From an uncultured Pelagibacteraceae bacterium (lineage in GTDB: Bacteria; Pseudomonadota; Alphaproteobacteria; Pelagibacterales; Pelagibacteraceae): a stretch of DNA of 64,000 bases. Shown here piece by piece: positions 46,670-61,069 of this stretch. The notes under the pieces were generated by a model, which saw only the letters and a program-made list of their open reading frames with translations, made no database searches and was not told the DNA's origin. The translations under genes and the position numbers were made by a program. How positions within the stretch are numbered: the first letter of the stretch is position 1; every line of letters starts with the position of its first letter. The stretch is taken from NCBI GenBank assembly GCA_902538915.1, contig CACBGZ010000001.1:307108-371107 (forward strand). The letters run 5' to 3'.

Positions 46670-47677
46670 ATGAATATTGCAATAGTAGGAGCTACAGGAA
46701 ATGTTGGTAGAAAAACTTTAGAACTTCTTGAGAAAAGAAATTTATCTATTGATAATTTATATTTGGTTGCTTCTTCAAAAAGTTCTGGAAAAAAAATAAG
46801 TTTTAAGGGAAAAGACCATGAAGTTTTTGATCTAGAAACCTTTGACTTTTCTAAAGTAAAAATATCTTTTTTTGCTGCAGGAGGAATTATCTCAGAAAGA
46901 TTTGCAGAAAAAGCAGCAAAACATTGTTTAGTTATTGATAATTCAAGTTATTACAGAATGGATCCAGATGTGCCTTTAGTTGTGCCACAAGTGAATTCTA
47001 ACGACTTAAAAAATATAAAAAAAAATATTATAGCAAACCCAAACTGCTCGACAGCTCAGCTAGTAATCGCCTTAAAACCATTACATGATTTGTTTGTAAT
47101 AAAAAGAGTAGTTGTTTCTACATATCAATCAGTATCAGGTGGTGGTAAAGCACCCATGGATGAATTGATTGAACAAACAAAATTAGTTTTGAGTAAAAAA
47201 AAAGTTGAATCCAAAAATTTTACTAAACAAATAGCATTTAATGCAATTCCTCATATCGATGTATTTTCGAATGATGGTTATACAAAAGAGGAATTAAAAA
47301 TGAGTAATGAGACGAAAAAAATTTTGGATAATAAAATTAATTTGACAGCAACATGCGTGAGATTACCAATATCTGTATCTCATTCTGAGTCAGTTAATTT
47401 ACAATTTGAAAAGCCATTTTCTTTAGAAAAAGTAAAAGAGGCACTAAATGACTTTGAGGGTTGCAAAGTGATAGATCAAAGAGAAGATGGTGGATATATA
47501 ACACCTTTGGAGGCGGAAGGAAGAGACGAGACGTTTATCTCAAGAATAAGAGAGGATCATACAATTAAAAATGGATTAAATCTTTGGATTGTTTCTGATA
47601 ATCTTCTAAGAGGCGCGGCTTTGAATGCAGTAGAAATAGCTGAAAAATTAATTAAAAATAATTTTTATGGAAAATAA
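46670..47677 (+). CDS. asd: Aspartate-semialdehyde dehydrogenase
   Basis: IAIVGATGNVGRKTLELLE, NPNCSTAQLVIALKPLHD, STYQSVSGGGK. Confidence 0.96.
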   Translation: MNIAIVGATGNVGRKTLELLEKRNLSIDNLYLVASSKSSGKKISFKGKDHEVFDLETFDFSKVKISFFAAGGIISERFAEKAAKHCLVIDNSSYYRMDPDVPLVVPQVNSNDLKNIKKNIIANPNCSTAQLVIALKPLHDLFVIKRVVVSTYQSVSGGGKAPMDELIEQTKLVLSKKKVESKNFTKQIAFNAIPHIDVFSNDGYTKEELKMSNETKKILDNKINLTATCVRLPISVSHSESVNLQFEKPFSLEKVKEALNDFEGCKVIDQREDGGYITPLEAEGRDETFISRIREDHTIKNGLNLWIVSDNLLRGAALNAVEIAEKLIKNNFYGK

Positions 47678-48050
47678 AGAACCTTTATCACCTCATATTC
47701 AGATTTATAAGTGGCATATTTCATCGTTGGTATCCATCTCACATAGAATAACAGGAATAATTAATATAATTGCAATTACCTTTATTTGTTTGTTAGCTTC
47801 TCTCCTTGTTTTTGGTCAGAATAGTTATGAAATGATTAATTTATTTTTAATTTCAACAATTGGAAAATTTTTTATTCTTGGAATTACATGGTCTTTTTGT
47901 TTTCAAGTTTTAAGTGAGATTAGACATTTAATTATGGATTTGGGTTACGGTTTTGAACTAAAGACAACAAAAATAACTGGTTTAATTGTTATATTTGGAT
48001 CAGTATTGTTGACTGTGATTTTTTTTTTAATTGGAAAAAATTTTTTATAA
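47667..48050 (+). CDS. sdhC: Succinate dehydrogenase cytochrome b556 subunit
   Basis: PLSPHIQIYKWHISSLVSISHRITGI, EIRHLIMDLG. Confidence 0.94.
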   Translation: MENKEPLSPHIQIYKWHISSLVSISHRITGIINIIAITFICLLASLLVFGQNSYEMINLFLISTIGKFFILGITWSFCFQVLSEIRHLIMDLGYGFELKTTKITGLIVIFGSVLLTVIFFLIGKNFL

Positions 48051-48051
48051 A

Positions 48052-48375
48052 ATGATTGACGCAACAAAAAAATGGATTTTTTTAAAAATTAGTGGAGTAA
48101 TATTAGTTCCATCAATGCTATGGTTTATTATAAATTTTATAAAAATTTATGACCAAGGTTATTTAGATATAGTTAATTTTTTTACAAACCCGTTGTCTAA
48201 TTTTTTATTTAGCTTATTTATTATTAATGCGTATTTCTTTTCTGCTTTAAGTATAAGTGAGGTTTTTGAGGATTATATTAAAAATGAAAAAATCAAAAAT
48301 GTCGCAAACAGACTTTTATATACATCAGCTGTGGTAATTCCTTTAATTACAATTATATTAGTAAATAATTTATGA
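48052..48375 (+). CDS. sdhD: Succinate dehydrogenase membrane anchor subunit
   Basis: Three TM segments between sdhC and sdhA; ATG 48052 after the sdhC stop. Confidence 0.85.
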   Translation: MIDATKKWIFLKISGVILVPSMLWFIINFIKIYDQGYLDIVNFFTNPLSNFLFSLFIINAYFFSALSISEVFEDYIKNEKIKNVANRLLYTSAVVIPLITIILVNNL

Positions 48376-50147
48376 CTTCATATAAAATAATAGACCATGA
48401 ATATGATGTAGTAGTATTGGGAGCTGGTGGTTCCGGTTTGAGAGCTGCTGTTGGTTTGAGTGAAGCTGGCTTAAAAACTGCATGTATTTCAAAAGTTTTT
48501 CCTACTAGAAGTCATACCTCTGCAGCTCAAGGCGGTATTTCCGCTGCTCTTGGAAATATGGGTGAAGATGATTGGCGTTGGCACATGTATGATACTGTGA
48601 AAGGAGCTGATTGGTTAGGTGATCAAGACAGTATTGAGTATTTGTGTAAAGAGGCTCCTAAAGCAGTTATAGAGTTAGAAAAATATGGAGTTCCTTTTAG
48701 TAGAACAGAGGACGGAAAAATCTACCAAAGACCCTTTGGTGGAATGACTAAAAATTATGGCAATGGAATTGTTCAAAGAACTTGTGCAGCTGCAGATAGG
48801 ACTGGCCATGCAATTTTACATACTTTGTATGGACAAGCCCTGAAACATAAAACAGAGTTTTTCATAGAGTATTTTGCATTAGATTTATTAATGAAAGATG
48901 GTGAGTGTAAAGGTTTAATTGCATGGAATTTAAATGATGGAACTATTCACAGATTTAGAGCTCACTCAGTAATTATAGCTACAGGCGGTTATGGCAAAGT
49001 TTATTATTCTGCAACTTCTGCACATACTTGTACTGGTGATGGAAATGCTATGGTTTTAAGAGCAGGGTTACCATTGCAAGATATGGAATTTGTACAGTTT
49101 CATCCAACTGGAATATATGGTCATGGAACACTTATAACAGAGGGAGCAAGGGGTGAAGGAGGATATCTTACGAACTCTAAAGGTGAAAGGTTTATGGAAA
49201 GATATGCACCTAAAGCTAAAGATTTAGCATCTAGAGATGTAGTAAGCAGATCAATGTCAATAGAAATAAATGAAGGTAGAGGAGTTGGAAAAGATAAAGA
49301 TCACGTACATCTAAATTTAAGCCATTTAGATAAAGAGGTTATAGAAAGCAGACTACCAGGGATAACAGACGCTGCAAGATTATTTGCTAATGTAGATGTA
49401 ACTAAAGATCCAATTCCAGTAGTGCCCACTGTACATTATAACATGGGTGGAATTCCAACTAATTATAAAGGCGAAGTTCTAACAGTTAATGGCTCTGAAA
49501 AAGTAGTGCCAGGTTTAATGGCAATAGGTGAAGCAGCATGTGTTTCAGTTCATGGCGCAAACAGACTAGGTTCTAACTCGTTAATCGATCTTGTAGTTTT
49601 TGGAAGAGCAGCCGCAAAAAGAGCTGCAGAATTAATTAAACCAGGAACACCTCACGAAGAAATTGGAGAGTCTGAAACACAAAAATGTCTTGATAGGTTT
49701 GACAGAATTAGGAATGCAGATGGAGAAATAGGGACTGCAGAACTAAGACTATCAATGCAAAAAACAATGCAATCAAAATGTGCAGTTTTTAGAACTGAAA
49801 AAACACTCAAAGAAGGAGTTGACGAAATAAGAAAAACTTATGATGGATTAGAATCTTTATCCGTAAAAGATAAATCATTAATATTTAACACTGATTTAGT
49901 TGAAACTTTAGAGTTTGATAATTTAATTAGACAGGCAGTTGCGACTGTAGACTCAGCCTATCACAGAAAAGAAAGTAGAGGCGCTCATGCAAGAGAGGAT
50001 TTTCCTAAAAGAGACGATGAAAAATTTATGCAACATACTCTTGCCTGGTGTAATGGCAAAGAGACAAAAATAAGCTACCGTGAAGTTCATAAATCAACAT
50101 TGACTAATGATGTACAATATTTTCCTCCACATGAGCGAGTTTATTAA
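48372..50147 (+). CDS. sdhA: Succinate dehydrogenase flavoprotein subunit
   Basis: [57 protein letters not shown]. Confidence 0.98.
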   Translation: MTSYKIIDHEYDVVVLGAGGSGLRAAVGLSEAGLKTACISKVFPTRSHTSAAQGGISAALGNMGEDDWRWHMYDTVKGADWLGDQDSIEYLCKEAPKAVIELEKYGVPFSRTEDGKIYQRPFGGMTKNYGNGIVQRTCAAADRTGHAILHTLYGQALKHKTEFFIEYFALDLLMKDGECKGLIAWNLNDGTIHRFRAHSVIIATGGYGKVYYSATSAHTCTGDGNAMVLRAGLPLQDMEFVQFHPTGIYGHGTLITEGARGEGGYLTNSKGERFMERYAPKAKDLASRDVVSRSMSIEINEGRGVGKDKDHVHLNLSHLDKEVIESRLPGITDAARLFANVDVTKDPIPVVPTVHYNMGGIPTNYKGEVLTVNGSEKVVPGLMAIGEAACVSVHGANRLGSNSLIDLVVFGRAAAKRAAELIKPGTPHEEIGESETQKCLDRFDRIRNADGEIGTAELRLSMQKTMQSKCAVFRTEKTLKEGVDEIRKTYDGLESLSVKDKSLIFNTDLVETLEFDNLIRQAVATVDSAYHRKESRGAHAREDFPKRDDEKFMQHTLAWCNGKETKISYREVHKSTLTNDVQYFPPHERVY

Positions 50148-50926
50148 TGGTACAATTAAATTTACCTGAAAATTCAAAAGTTAAAAAAGGTAAATATTTT
50201 AAAGACAGAACAGGTTCAAAAAATCTTAAAAAAGTAAACGTTTATAGATGGGACCCATCTTCAGGAGAAAACCCAAGAATTGATACTTATGAAGTTGATA
50301 TGGATAATTGTCCCTCAAAAGTGCTTGATATTTTAAATAAGATAAAAAATGAGATAGATCCAACTCTAGCATATAGAAGATCCTGTGCACACGGAGTTTG
50401 TGGTTCATGTGCAATGAATATGGGTGGTAAAAATGGCCTTGCATGTACAACACCGCATGCAGGAATCGAGGGTGATATTGATATTTATCCTCTGCCTCAC
50501 TTAAAAGTGAAAAAAGATTTAATTGGTGACTTAGATGGTTTGTACAAACAATATAAATCAATCGAACCTTGGTTAAAATCAAACTCTAAATCAGAAACAG
50601 AGGAAATTTATCAATCAAAAGAAGATAGAGCAAAGTTAGATGGTGCTTATGAGTGTATAATGTGTGCATGCTGTTCAACGTCATGCCCAAGCTATTGGTG
50701 GAATGGGGATAAATATTTAGGTCCAGCTGTTTTACTACAAGCTTATAGATGGATTATAGATAGTAGAGATGATGAAAGACAAGCTAGGTTAAAAAAGGTT
50801 GCTGATGAGCTAAAACTTTATCGTTGTCATACAATTCTTAACTGTACAAGTGCTTGTCCCAAAGGATTAAACCCTGCAAAAGCTATAGCTGAAATAAAAA
50901 AAATGTTAGCAACAGCTAATATTTAA
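50147..50926 (+). CDS. sdhB: Succinate dehydrogenase iron-sulfur subunit
   Basis: [52 protein letters not shown]. Confidence 0.98.
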   Translation: MVQLNLPENSKVKKGKYFKDRTGSKNLKKVNVYRWDPSSGENPRIDTYEVDMDNCPSKVLDILNKIKNEIDPTLAYRRSCAHGVCGSCAMNMGGKNGLACTTPHAGIEGDIDIYPLPHLKVKKDLIGDLDGLYKQYKSIEPWLKSNSKSETEEIYQSKEDRAKLDGAYECIMCACCSTSCPSYWWNGDKYLGPAVLLQAYRWIIDSRDDERQARLKKVADELKLYRCHTILNCTSACPKGLNPAKAIAEIKKMLATANI

Positions 50927-50968
50927 ACAATAGACTAACAAGTATTTTTACTCTAAAAGATCGTATTC

Positions 50969-52462
50969 ATGAAATTAATAGAGCATTTTGTCGGTGGAAA
51001 AATAATTTCTGGAACTTCTGACAAAAAAGGAAAAGTATTTAATCCTGCAACTGGTGAACAAGAAAAAGAAGTTAGGCTAGCATCTAAATCTGATTTAGAT
51101 CAATCAGTTATAATTGCAAAAAAAGCATTTGAAGAATGGTCATTAAAACCCCCTCTTCAAAGAGCTCGAGTAATTTTTAAATTCAAAGAACTGATCGAGA
51201 AAAATTCAGATGAACTCACACAATTAATTGTCGAAGAACATGGAAAAGTTTATGAAGATGCAAAAGGATCTTTGACACGAGGATTAGAAGTTGTTGAATT
51301 TGCATGTGGAATTCCTCATTTACTTAAAGGAGAATTTTCAGAAAATGTTGGAACAAACGTTGATAGTTGGTCAATGCGACAGCCTTTGGGAGTAGTAGCT
51401 GGAATAACTCCATTTAATTTTCCAGCGATGGTACCTATGTGGATGTTTCCAATCGCTATTGCTTGTGGAAATACTTTTATATTAAAACCATCAGAAAAAG
51501 ATCCATCGTGCTCTATAAGATTAGCTGAGTTGTTAAAAGAAGCTGGCCTGCCAGATGGTGTATTCAATGTTATAAATGGAGATAAAGTTGCAGTAGATGC
51601 AATCTTAGATAATAAAGATATTAAGGCTGTAAGTTTTGTTGGGTCAACTCCAATTGCTAAATATATTTATGAAAACTCAGCTAAAAATGAAAAAAGAGTT
51701 CAAGCTTTAGGAGGCGCAAAAAATCATTTGGTGGTAATGCCTGATTGCGATTTAGATGGTGCTGTTAATGGTCTAATGGGTGCAGCTTATGGTTCTGCTG
51801 GAGAAAGATGTATGGCCCAATCAGTTGCTGTTGCAGTTGGTGATATCGGAGATGAATTGGTATCTAGATTATCAAAAAAAGCAGAGGCTTTAAAAGTCGG
51901 TCCTGGAATGGATAAAAATTCAGAAATGGGACCACTTGTGACTAAGGAACACTTAGAAAAAGTAAAAGGCTATGTTGATTTAGGAGTAAAAGAAGGAGCT
52001 AAGCTAGTGGTTGATGGAAGAAGTTTAAAGTTACAAGGGTATGAGAATGGTTTTTATATTGGAGGTTGTTTATTTGATCATGTCACAAAAGATATGAGAA
52101 TTTATAAAGAAGAAATATTTGGACCAGTACTCTCTGTTGTGAGAGTGAAGACTTTTGAGGAAGCCTCAAAATTAATTAATGAACATGAATATGGAAATGG
52201 AGTTAGTATTTATACTAGAGATGGGGATGCTGGTAGAACATTTGCCAGTAAAATCCAAGTTGGAATGGTTGGGATAAACGTACCAATACCTGTGCCAATG
52301 GCATTTCATAGCTTTGGGGGTTGGAAAAGATCTTTGTTTGGTGACAGTGCAATGCATGGTATGGAGGGAATAAAATTTTATACAAAATTAAAAACAATAA
52401 CTTCAAGATGGCCTTCAGGAATTCGATCAAATGCTGAATTTGTGATGCCTACAATGAAATAA
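50969..52462 (+). CDS. mmsA: CoA-acylating methylmalonate-semialdehyde dehydrogenase
   Basis: QPLGVVAGITPFNFPAMVPMWMFPIAIACGNTFILKPSEKDPS, GSAGERCMAQSVAV. Confidence 0.95.
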   Translation: MKLIEHFVGGKIISGTSDKKGKVFNPATGEQEKEVRLASKSDLDQSVIIAKKAFEEWSLKPPLQRARVIFKFKELIEKNSDELTQLIVEEHGKVYEDAKGSLTRGLEVVEFACGIPHLLKGEFSENVGTNVDSWSMRQPLGVVAGITPFNFPAMVPMWMFPIAIACGNTFILKPSEKDPSCSIRLAELLKEAGLPDGVFNVINGDKVAVDAILDNKDIKAVSFVGSTPIAKYIYENSAKNEKRVQALGGAKNHLVVMPDCDLDGAVNGLMGAAYGSAGERCMAQSVAVAVGDIGDELVSRLSKKAEALKVGPGMDKNSEMGPLVTKEHLEKVKGYVDLGVKEGAKLVVDGRSLKLQGYENGFYIGGCLFDHVTKDMRIYKEEIFGPVLSVVRVKTFEEASKLINEHEYGNGVSIYTRDGDAGRTFASKIQVGMVGINVPIPVPMAFHSFGGWKRSLFGDSAMHGMEGIKFYTKLKTITSRWPSGIRSNAEFVMPTMK

Positions 52463-53428
<966 letters not shown>

Positions 53429-53433
53429 AAATA

Positions 53434-54594
53434 ATGAATATACACGAACATCAAGCTAAACAGATTTTAAAAAAATTTGGTGTACCAATTCCAGAGGGAG
53501 TATTTGGCTTTACAGTCGAGGAACTTTTAGAGAAATGCAAGTTATTAAAAACAAATAAGTACGTTTTAAAAGCCCAAATTCATGCAGGTGGTCGAGGAAA
53601 AGCTGGAGGCGTTAAAATTTTAGATAATTTAAGTGAACTTGAAAAATCAGCAAAAGAGCTTTTTGGCAAGAAATTAATAACACATCAAACAGGACCAGAG
53701 GGAAGAGAAGTAAAAAGACTTTATGTTGAGGAGTCCTCAAATATCGATAAAGAATTTTATTTATCTTGTTTAGTAGACAGAGCGTCTTCAAAAATTGCGT
53801 TTATTTCTAGTGATCAAGGTGGAGTGGATATTGAGGAAGTGGCAAGTAAATCGCCTGATAAAATTTTAACAACTAAAGTTGAATTAAAAGAGGAAATTTC
53901 TGATGAAGAGTGTGAAACTATTATTAAGATTTTTCAATTAAAAGGAAATTCAAAAAATGAGGCAATTTTTTTGATTAAATCTATTTATAAAATGTTTGTT
54001 AAAACAGATGCAAATATGGTTGAAGTAAACCCTTTAATTCTTACGAAAGAAGAAAAAATTATTTGTTTAGATGCTAAAGTAAATTTTGACAGCAATGCTC
54101 TATTCAGGCAACCAGAAATTTTAGAATTAAGAGATTTGAATGAAGAGGAACCTGCAGAAATTGAAGCTAGCAAACATGATCTAGCATATATAAAATTAGA
54201 TGGAAATATTGGATGTATGGTTAATGGTGCCGGTTTAGCTATGGCCACAATGGACATAATTAAACAATATGGAGAAGAGCCAGCAAATTTTTTAGATGTT
54301 GGAGGAGGAGCCTCTAAAGAAAAAGTTTCTGCTGCATTTAAGATTATTTTGTCTGATAAAAATGTAAAAGGAATTTTGATTAATATTTTTGGCGGTATTA
54401 TGAGATGTGATGTCCTCGCTCAAGGTGTAGTGGATGCAGCAAAAGAAATAAATATTGAAGTTCCACTAGTTGTAAGATTAGCTGGTACAAATTTTAAAGA
54501 GGGTAAAGAAATTTTAGATAATTCAGGTTTAAAATTGATTTCTGCTGAAAACCTGGACGATGCAGCAAAAAAGATTGTTGAGGCTATAAAATAA
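53434..54594 (+). CDS. sucC: Succinate-CoA ligase beta subunit
   Basis: [52 protein letters not shown]. Confidence 0.97.
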   Translation: MNIHEHQAKQILKKFGVPIPEGVFGFTVEELLEKCKLLKTNKYVLKAQIHAGGRGKAGGVKILDNLSELEKSAKELFGKKLITHQTGPEGREVKRLYVEESSNIDKEFYLSCLVDRASSKIAFISSDQGGVDIEEVASKSPDKILTTKVELKEEISDEECETIIKIFQLKGNSKNEAIFLIKSIYKMFVKTDANMVEVNPLILTKEEKIICLDAKVNFDSNALFRQPEILELRDLNEEEPAEIEASKHDLAYIKLDGNIGCMVNGAGLAMATMDIIKQYGEEPANFLDVGGGASKEKVSAAFKIILSDKNVKGILINIFGGIMRCDVLAQGVVDAAKEINIEVPLVVRLAGTNFKEGKEILDNSGLKLISAENLDDAAKKIVEAIK

Positions 54595-55470
54595 ATGTCA
54601 GTTTTAGTAAATAAGAACACTAGACTGATTTGCCAAGGTTTTACTGGTTCACACGGTACTTTTCATTCTGAACAAGCTATCAAATACGGAACAAAATTAG
54701 TTGGTGGTGTTACTCCAAAAAAAGGTGGTCAAAAACATTTAGGATTACCTGTTTTTAATACGGTGAAAGAGGCGAAAGATGCTGAGAATGCTAATGCTTC
54801 TATGATTTATGTACCAGCTAAATTTGCAGCTGAAGCAATTATTGAGTCAATTGATGCATCAATTGAACTGATTGTTTGTATTACTGAGGGTATTCCCATC
54901 CAAGATATGTTAAAAGTGAAACAAAGATTATCAAAATCAAAAAGTAGATTAATAGGTCCAAATTGCCCAGGGATTATTACCCCAGAGGAATGTAAGATTG
55001 GAATAATGCCAGGTAATATTCATAAAAAAGGAAGCGTGGGAATAGTATCAAGATCTGGTACTTTAACTTACGAAGCAGTTGCTCAAACTACTGAAAATGG
55101 CTTAGGCCAATCGACTTGTATTGGAATTGGTGGTGATCCTATTAACGGTACAAATTTTATAGATTGTTTAGATTTATTTTTAAATGATGAGGAAACACAG
55201 TCTATACTCATGATTGGAGAAATTGGAGGAACTGCAGAGGAAGAAGCTGCAGACTTCATAAAGAATCATAAAATAAAAAAACCAATTGTTGGATTTATTG
55301 CTGGAATCACAGCTCCACCAGGAAGAAGGATGGGTCACGCTGGTGCAATAATTTCTGGAGGTAAGGGAGGTGCAGAGGAAAAGATGAAAAAGATGGAGGA
55401 ATGTGGAATAACTATGGCAAACTCACCCTCAAAAATTGGAAAAACATTGTTCAATAAATTGTCTAATTGA
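54595..55470 (+). CDS. sucD: Succinate-CoA ligase alpha subunit
   Basis: [51 protein letters not shown]. Confidence 0.97.
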   Translation: MSVLVNKNTRLICQGFTGSHGTFHSEQAIKYGTKLVGGVTPKKGGQKHLGLPVFNTVKEAKDAENANASMIYVPAKFAAEAIIESIDASIELIVCITEGIPIQDMLKVKQRLSKSKSRLIGPNCPGIITPEECKIGIMPGNIHKKGSVGIVSRSGTLTYEAVAQTTENGLGQSTCIGIGGDPINGTNFIDCLDLFLNDEETQSILMIGEIGGTAEEEAADFIKNHKIKKPIVGFIAGITAPPGRRMGHAGAIISGGKGGAEEKMKKMEECGITMANSPSKIGKTLFNKLSN

Positions 55471-55502
55471 AAAATTTTCCGCTAGGTTTATATTAACCAT
55501 AA

Positions 55503-58376
55503 ATGTCTTCTTCTAAAAATTTCGAATTAAAGAAAACAGATTTCTTAAGTAAATCAAATAGTACATTTATAGATGAAATGTACATGAAATTTGTAAATAA
55601 CGACCCGTCATTACCTAACAGCTGGAGAAACTATTTTAATGAAATTGGAGATGAACTTGAAACCATTGTTGATGAGATTAACGGTCCATCTTGGAGTCCA
55701 ACCAAAAAATTTTCTGTAAGTCAATTTCAAGTTCAAAATAATGAAAATAATTTTAAAGATGACCAAGACTTAATTAAGTCAAATGCAAACTCAATAAAAG
55801 CTGTTGCTATGATTAGATCGTATAGGCAACGAGGGCATTTAATTGCTAAATTAGATCCTTTGGGCTTGTTAAAGTCTGAGTATTTAGATGAACTTCATCC
55901 AGAATCTTATGGATTTAAAAAAGAGGACTATAATAAAAAAATTTTTTTAGACGGTGTAATAAATAAAGAGTATTCAAGTATCAATGAAATATTGGCTTTT
56001 TTAAGAGAAAAATATTGTGGTTCGCTTGGTTATGAATACATGCATATCTCTAATCCTACAGAAAGAAAGTGGTTTAGAGATAGAGTTGAAAAAAATGATG
56101 ACTTTAAATTTACTCAAAATGGGAAAGAAGCAATTCTAAATAAGTTAATACAGGCAGAGGGTTTTGAAAAGTTTTTACACACTAAATACGTGGGAACAAA
56201 AAGATTTGGTCTTGATGGAGGCGAAAGTTTGATACCCGCACTTGAACAAATAATTAAGATTGGGGGACAATCAAATATCAAAGAAGTTAAAATTGGAATG
56301 TCACATAGAGGTAGATTGAATGTATTAGCTAATGTTTTACAAAAATCTTATAAAAGAATATTTAATGAATTTGCAGGTGAAATAAGCTCAAAATCAGAGG
56401 ATGATACTGGAGATGTAAAATATCACTTAGGAGCTTCATCAAATAGAGAGTTTGATGGAAATTCAGTTCATGTAAGTTTAACAGATAACCCTTCACATTT
56501 AGAGGCAGTAAATCCAGTTGTTTTAGGCCAGACAAGGGCTAAGCAATTTTTTCACAATGATAAAGAGAGAAAAAAAGTAATTCCAATTTTAATTCATGGA
56601 GACGCTGCTTTTGCTGGACAAGGGGTTGTGGCAGAGTGTTTTGCAATGTCAGGACTACCAGGACACAATACAGGTGGAACCATTCATATTATAATTAATA
56701 ATCAAATTGGTTTTACTACGAGCCCAAGATTTGCTAGATCATCCCCGTATCCCTCAGATATTGCTAAAATGGTTGAAGCTCCAATTATTCATGTTAATGG
56801 TGATGACCCAGAGGCTGTGGTTTATGCAGCAAGGATCGCTACTGACTTTAGGTTAAAATTTAACCGAGATGTTGTTATTGATTTGATTTGTTATAGGAGA
56901 TTTGGACACAATGAGGGTGATGAACCATCATTTACTCAACCATTAATGTATAAAAAAATACGCTCTCATCCGTCAGCAATAAGAGTTTATGGCGAAAAAT
57001 TAGTTAATGAAAATTCAATTTCTAAAGAATTTTTAGACGCTTCAATCAAAAAATTTAAAGATTTGTTGGATGAACAATTTAAAAATGCAAAAAATTATAA
57101 ACCAAAAATTGAGTGGTTTGAGGGAACCTGGTCTAGATATAAACCTGATGAAGGAAAAGATAAAAGAGGGGTTACAGGCTCAGATTTAAAAAAGTTGTTA
57201 GAGATTTCAGAAAAAATTAATTCAATTCCAAAAGAGATTAATATACACAAAACTATATCAAAAATTCTAGATATTAGAAAAAACAACGTTTTAAAAGGAG
57301 TAGAAATCGACTGGTCTACAGCAGAGTCACTAGCCTTTGGTTCACTTTTAGAGGAAGGCTATCCTGTTAGATTAGTTGGCCAAGACTCTGGTAGAGGAAC
57401 ATTTAGTCAAAGACATTCTGTTTTAAGAAATCAATTGGATAATTCAAGATATATACCTTTAAATAATATTTCAGAAAAACAAAAAAAATTTGAGATTGTT
57501 GACAGTTTTTTATCTGAACTAGCAGTTTTAGGTTTCGAGTATGGTTACAGTTTAGTAGAGCCAAATACACTTACAATTTGGGAGGCACAATTTGGTGACT
57601 TTGCAAATGGTGCACAAGTAGTAATTGATCAATTTATCGCTTCCGGAGAAAGAAAGTGGTCAAGAGCATCTGGCTTAGTTATGCTACTGCCTCATGGATA
57701 TGAAGGTCAAGGACCTGAACATTCTTCTGCAAGACTAGAAAGGTTTTTGCAACTGTGTTCAAATGACAATATGCAAGTTATGAACTGTACAACTCCTGCA
57801 AATTATTTTCATGCATTACGAAGACAAATGCACAGAGATTTTAGAAAACCATTAATTATAATGACACCAAAATCACTATTAAGACACAAGCACTGTACGT
57901 CAAACTTAGTGGATTTTAGTAAAAAGAATACATTTCATAGAATTTTATGGGATCATGCTATGGACCCAAAACTAAAGGGTTTCATTAAGCTGAAAAAAAC
58001 AAAAGAAATAAAGAAGGTAATTCTATGTTCAGGAAAGATTTATTTTGATCTATTAGAGGAACGAGAAAAACTAAAAAGAAACGATGTAGTGTTTTTTAGA
58101 ATTGAACAACTCTACCCATTTCCTGCAAAAACGCTAGCTGAGGAGCTTAAACCCTACTCAAAAAATGCTAATTTTTATTGGTGCCAAGAAGAGCCTAAAA
58201 ATATGGGTGCATGGTTTTCTGTTAGAGATTATATACAATGGACATTAGATAATATTAAGGCTAGTAATAATATAATTTCTTATATTGGAAGAAGTCCTGA
58301 TGCATCACCTGCAACAGGATATTTAAAGAGGCATATGTCACAACAGCAAGAAATTCTGAAGAAAGTTTTTGATTAA
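55503..58376 (+). CDS. sucA: 2-oxoglutarate dehydrogenase E1
   Basis: [57 protein letters not shown]. Confidence 0.98.
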   Translation: MSSSKNFELKKTDFLSKSNSTFIDEMYMKFVNNDPSLPNSWRNYFNEIGDELETIVDEINGPSWSPTKKFSVSQFQVQNNENNFKDDQDLIKSNANSIKAVAMIRSYRQRGHLIAKLDPLGLLKSEYLDELHPESYGFKKEDYNKKIFLDGVINKEYSSINEILAFLREKYCGSLGYEYMHISNPTERKWFRDRVEKNDDFKFTQNGKEAILNKLIQAEGFEKFLHTKYVGTKRFGLDGGESLIPALEQIIKIGGQSNIKEVKIGMSHRGRLNVLANVLQKSYKRIFNEFAGEISSKSEDDTGDVKYHLGASSNREFDGNSVHVSLTDNPSHLEAVNPVVLGQTRAKQFFHNDKERKKVIPILIHGDAAFAGQGVVAECFAMSGLPGHNTGGTIHIIINNQIGFTTSPRFARSSPYPSDIAKMVEAPIIHVNGDDPEAVVYAARIATDFRLKFNRDVVIDLICYRRFGHNEGDEPSFTQPLMYKKIRSHPSAIRVYGEKLVNENSISKEFLDASIKKFKDLLDEQFKNAKNYKPKIEWFEGTWSRYKPDEGKDKRGVTGSDLKKLLEISEKINSIPKEINIHKTISKILDIRKNNVLKGVEIDWSTAESLAFGSLLEEGYPVRLVGQDSGRGTFSQRHSVLRNQLDNSRYIPLNNISEKQKKFEIVDSFLSELAVLGFEYGYSLVEPNTLTIWEAQFGDFANGAQVVIDQFIASGERKWSRASGLVMLLPHGYEGQGPEHSSARLERFLQLCSNDNMQVMNCTTPANYFHALRRQMHRDFRKPLIIMTPKSLLRHKHCTSNLVDFSKKNTFHRILWDHAMDPKLKGFIKLKKTKEIKKVILCSGKIYFDLLEEREKLKRNDVVFFRIEQLYPFPAKTLAEELKPYSKNANFYWCQEEPKNMGAWFSVRDYIQWTLDNIKASNNIISYIGRSPDASPATGYLKRHMSQQQEILKKVFD

Positions 58377-58377
58377 A

Positions 58378-59646
58378 ATGAGTGAAAAAATTTTAGTTCC
58401 AGTACTTGGCGAAAGCATTGTAGAGGCAACAGTCTCTAAATGGTTAAAAAGTGAAGGCGACGCAGTTGAAGCAGATGAACCTATTGTAGAATTGGAAACA
58501 GATAAAGTAAATTTAGAAGTGCCCTCTCCCGCCTCAGGTGTTTTAGATAAGATAATTTCCAAAGATGGTTCTGTTGTTGAAGTTGGTGCTACTTTAGGTT
58601 CAATATCTACAAATGGTGAAATAATAAAAAAGAACGAGGTTAAAGAGACAAAATCTATAGAACCTAAGATTGAAGAAAAAAAAGAGGAATTATTTGTCTC
58701 CCCAGTTATAGAAGAAAAAAAAGTACAAGATAATCAAAATTTAGATGAGCCTTTAATATTAACGAAACCAATTGAAGAACCTAAAAAAAATTTAGATTTA
58801 TCTCCAGCAGTTAGAAAAATTGTGAGTGAGAATAAAATTGATATTAAAAATATAAAAGGCTCAGGAAAAGATGGCAGAGTTTTGAAAGGTGATTTGATTG
58901 ATTTAATGGGGGTAAATCCACCACCGTCAGAGAGAAAAATTAAATATGGTCAAGAAGAGAGAATTAAAATGACCAGGCTGAGACAAACCATAGCAAAGAG
59001 ATTAAAACAGGCACAAGAAAATGCAGCTTTATTAACTACTTTTAATGAAGTCGATATGACAAATATAATGAACATGAGAAAAGAAAATCAGGATGATTTT
59101 CAAAGTCGTTATGGGATTAAACTTGGGTTTATGTCCTTTTTTGTTAAAGCGTGTGTAGTTGCGCTTAAGAATTTTCCAGCAGTAAATGCTGAGATAGAGG
59201 GTGATGAAATTATTTACAAAAATTATTACAATATAAGTTTTGCAGTAGGAACTGATAAAGGATTAGTCGTCCCAGTTTTGAAAAATGCTGATGAACTATC
59301 TTTTGCAGATATTGAAAAAAATATTAAAGATATTTCAGAAAAAGCAAGAGAGGGAAAACTAACTATAGAAGACCTCCGAGGGGGGACTTTTACAATAAGC
59401 AACGGGGGTGTTTATGGCTCGATGTTGTCTACTCCAATATTAAACTTACCTCAGTCTGGAGTATTAGGTATGCATAATATAGTCGATAGACCAACAGCAA
59501 TTGATGGAGAGATAAAAATTAGACCAATTATGTATTTAGCCTTGTCATATGATCACAGAATTATAGACGGAAAAGAGTCAGTCTCTTTTTTAAAATTAAT
59601 AAAAGAGAATTTAGAAGATCCAAGGAGATTATTTTTAGATATTTAA
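58378..59646 (+). CDS. sucB: 2-oxoglutarate dehydrogenase E2 (dihydrolipoyl succinyltransferase)
   Basis: Lipoyl motif [12 protein letters not shown]3-binding domain, catalytic [15 protein letters not shown] 58378 preferred. Confidence 0.97.
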   Translation: MSEKILVPVLGESIVEATVSKWLKSEGDAVEADEPIVELETDKVNLEVPSPASGVLDKIISKDGSVVEVGATLGSISTNGEIIKKNEVKETKSIEPKIEEKKEELFVSPVIEEKKVQDNQNLDEPLILTKPIEEPKKNLDLSPAVRKIVSENKIDIKNIKGSGKDGRVLKGDLIDLMGVNPPPSERKIKYGQEERIKMTRLRQTIAKRLKQAQENAALLTTFNEVDMTNIMNMRKENQDDFQSRYGIKLGFMSFFVKACVVALKNFPAVNAEIEGDEIIYKNYYNISFAVGTDKGLVVPVLKNADELSFADIEKNIKDISEKAREGKLTIEDLRGGTFTISNGGVYGSMLSTPILNLPQSGVLGMHNIVDRPTAIDGEIKIRPIMYLALSYDHRIIDGKESVSFLKLIKENLEDPRRLFLDI

Positions 59647-61047
59647 ATGGCAGAAAAATTTCAAGCAGTTGTTATAGGAGGTGGCCCTGGAGGTTATGTT
59701 TGTGCAATTAGACTTGCACAGTTGGGTCTGAAAACTGCATGTATAGAGTCTAGAGGTTCATTAGGTGGAACTTGTTTGAATATAGGCTGTATACCATCTA
59801 AGAGTTTGCTTAATTTGTCTGAAGAATTTCATAAAGTCAAAGATTTATCAAATAAAGGGATTGAGGTTGGACAGGTAAAATTAAATTTATCAAAAATGAT
59901 GAAGAGCAAAGATAAAGCGGTTACAGTTTTGACCAAAGGTGTAGAATTTTTACTTAAAAAAAATAAAGTTACTTACTTTAAGGGTACTGGAAGTTTTAAA
60001 TCAAAAAATAAAATTCTGATTAAAGATAGTGAGAATAAAGAAACACATGTAGAGGCAGATAAAATTATAATTGCAACAGGTTCCTTACCTCTGTCTTTGC
60101 CAGGTGTAGAATTTGATGAAAAAGTTATTGTATCCTCAACTGGTGCATTGAAATTAGAGCAAGTTCCAAAAAAAATGGTTGTAGTTGGAGGAGGTTATAT
60201 TGGTCTTGAGATGGGATCAGTCTGGTCCAGACTTGGAACTGAGGTTCACGTGGTTGAGTTTTTAGATCATATTACACCTGGTATGGACAAAGAAATTTCA
60301 ACTGAGTTTATGAAAATTCTCAAAAAACAAAAAATAAATTTTCATTTGCAGCACAAAGTAGAACAAATAAAAAAGAATAGCACAAATGCAACAGTTTCCA
60401 CATTAGATAAAGAGGGTAAAAAAAAGGATTTTGACTGTGATGTTGTTTTAGTTTCGGTCGGCAGGAAACCAAACACAATTGGATTAAATTTAGATAAAGT
60501 AAATATTGATTTAGATAAAAAAAATAGAATTAAAACAGATAAAAACTTTAAAACAAATCAAGATAACATTTATGCGATAGGAGATGTAATAGCTGGGCCC
60601 ATGCTAGCGCATAAAGCAGAAGATGAAGGCATTGCTGTTGCAGAAAATATAGCAGGCCAATCAGGACACGTAAATTACGATACTATACCGGGAGTAATCT
60701 ACACTACTCCAGAAGTTGCTTCTATTGGAAAAACAGAAGAACAACTTAAAGAATTAAATATAAAATATAAAATTGGTAAATTCTCATTTATGGCTAATTC
60801 CAGAGCAAAAGCGATTGATGATGCTGAAGGATTTGTAAAAATTCTAGCAGATGAAAAAACTGATAAAGTATTGGGTGCGCATTTAATTGGTCCACATGCA
60901 GGAGAATTGATTGCTGAAATTGGTGTTGCAATGGAATTTGGTGCTAGCTCAGAGGATATTGCTAGAACTTGCCATGCACATCCTACTTTCTCAGAAGCGG
61001 TAAAAGAAGCAGCATTATCTGTAGATAAAAGAGCAATACACTCTTAA
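59647..61047 (+). CDS. lpdA: Dihydrolipoyl dehydrogenase
   Basis: VIGGGPGGYVCAIRLAQLGLKTACIE, GGTCLNIGCIPSKSLL, HAHPTFSEAVKEAAL. Confidence 0.97.
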   Translation: MAEKFQAVVIGGGPGGYVCAIRLAQLGLKTACIESRGSLGGTCLNIGCIPSKSLLNLSEEFHKVKDLSNKGIEVGQVKLNLSKMMKSKDKAVTVLTKGVEFLLKKNKVTYFKGTGSFKSKNKILIKDSENKETHVEADKIIIATGSLPLSLPGVEFDEKVIVSSTGALKLEQVPKKMVVVGGGYIGLEMGSVWSRLGTEVHVVEFLDHITPGMDKEISTEFMKILKKQKINFHLQHKVEQIKKNSTNATVSTLDKEGKKKDFDCDVVLVSVGRKPNTIGLNLDKVNIDLDKKNRIKTDKNFKTNQDNIYAIGDVIAGPMLAHKAEDEGIAVAENIAGQSGHVNYDTIPGVIYTTPEVASIGKTEEQLKELNIKYKIGKFSFMANSRAKAIDDAEGFVKILADEKTDKVLGAHLIGPHAGELIAEIGVAMEFGASSEDIARTCHAHPTFSEAVKEAALSVDKRAIHS

Positions 61048-61069
61048 AATTTTTTCATATTATTCATAA

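Noticed and set aside
50226-50582. 118-aa minus-strand ORF
   Set aside because: Antisense to sdhB, no motif support.
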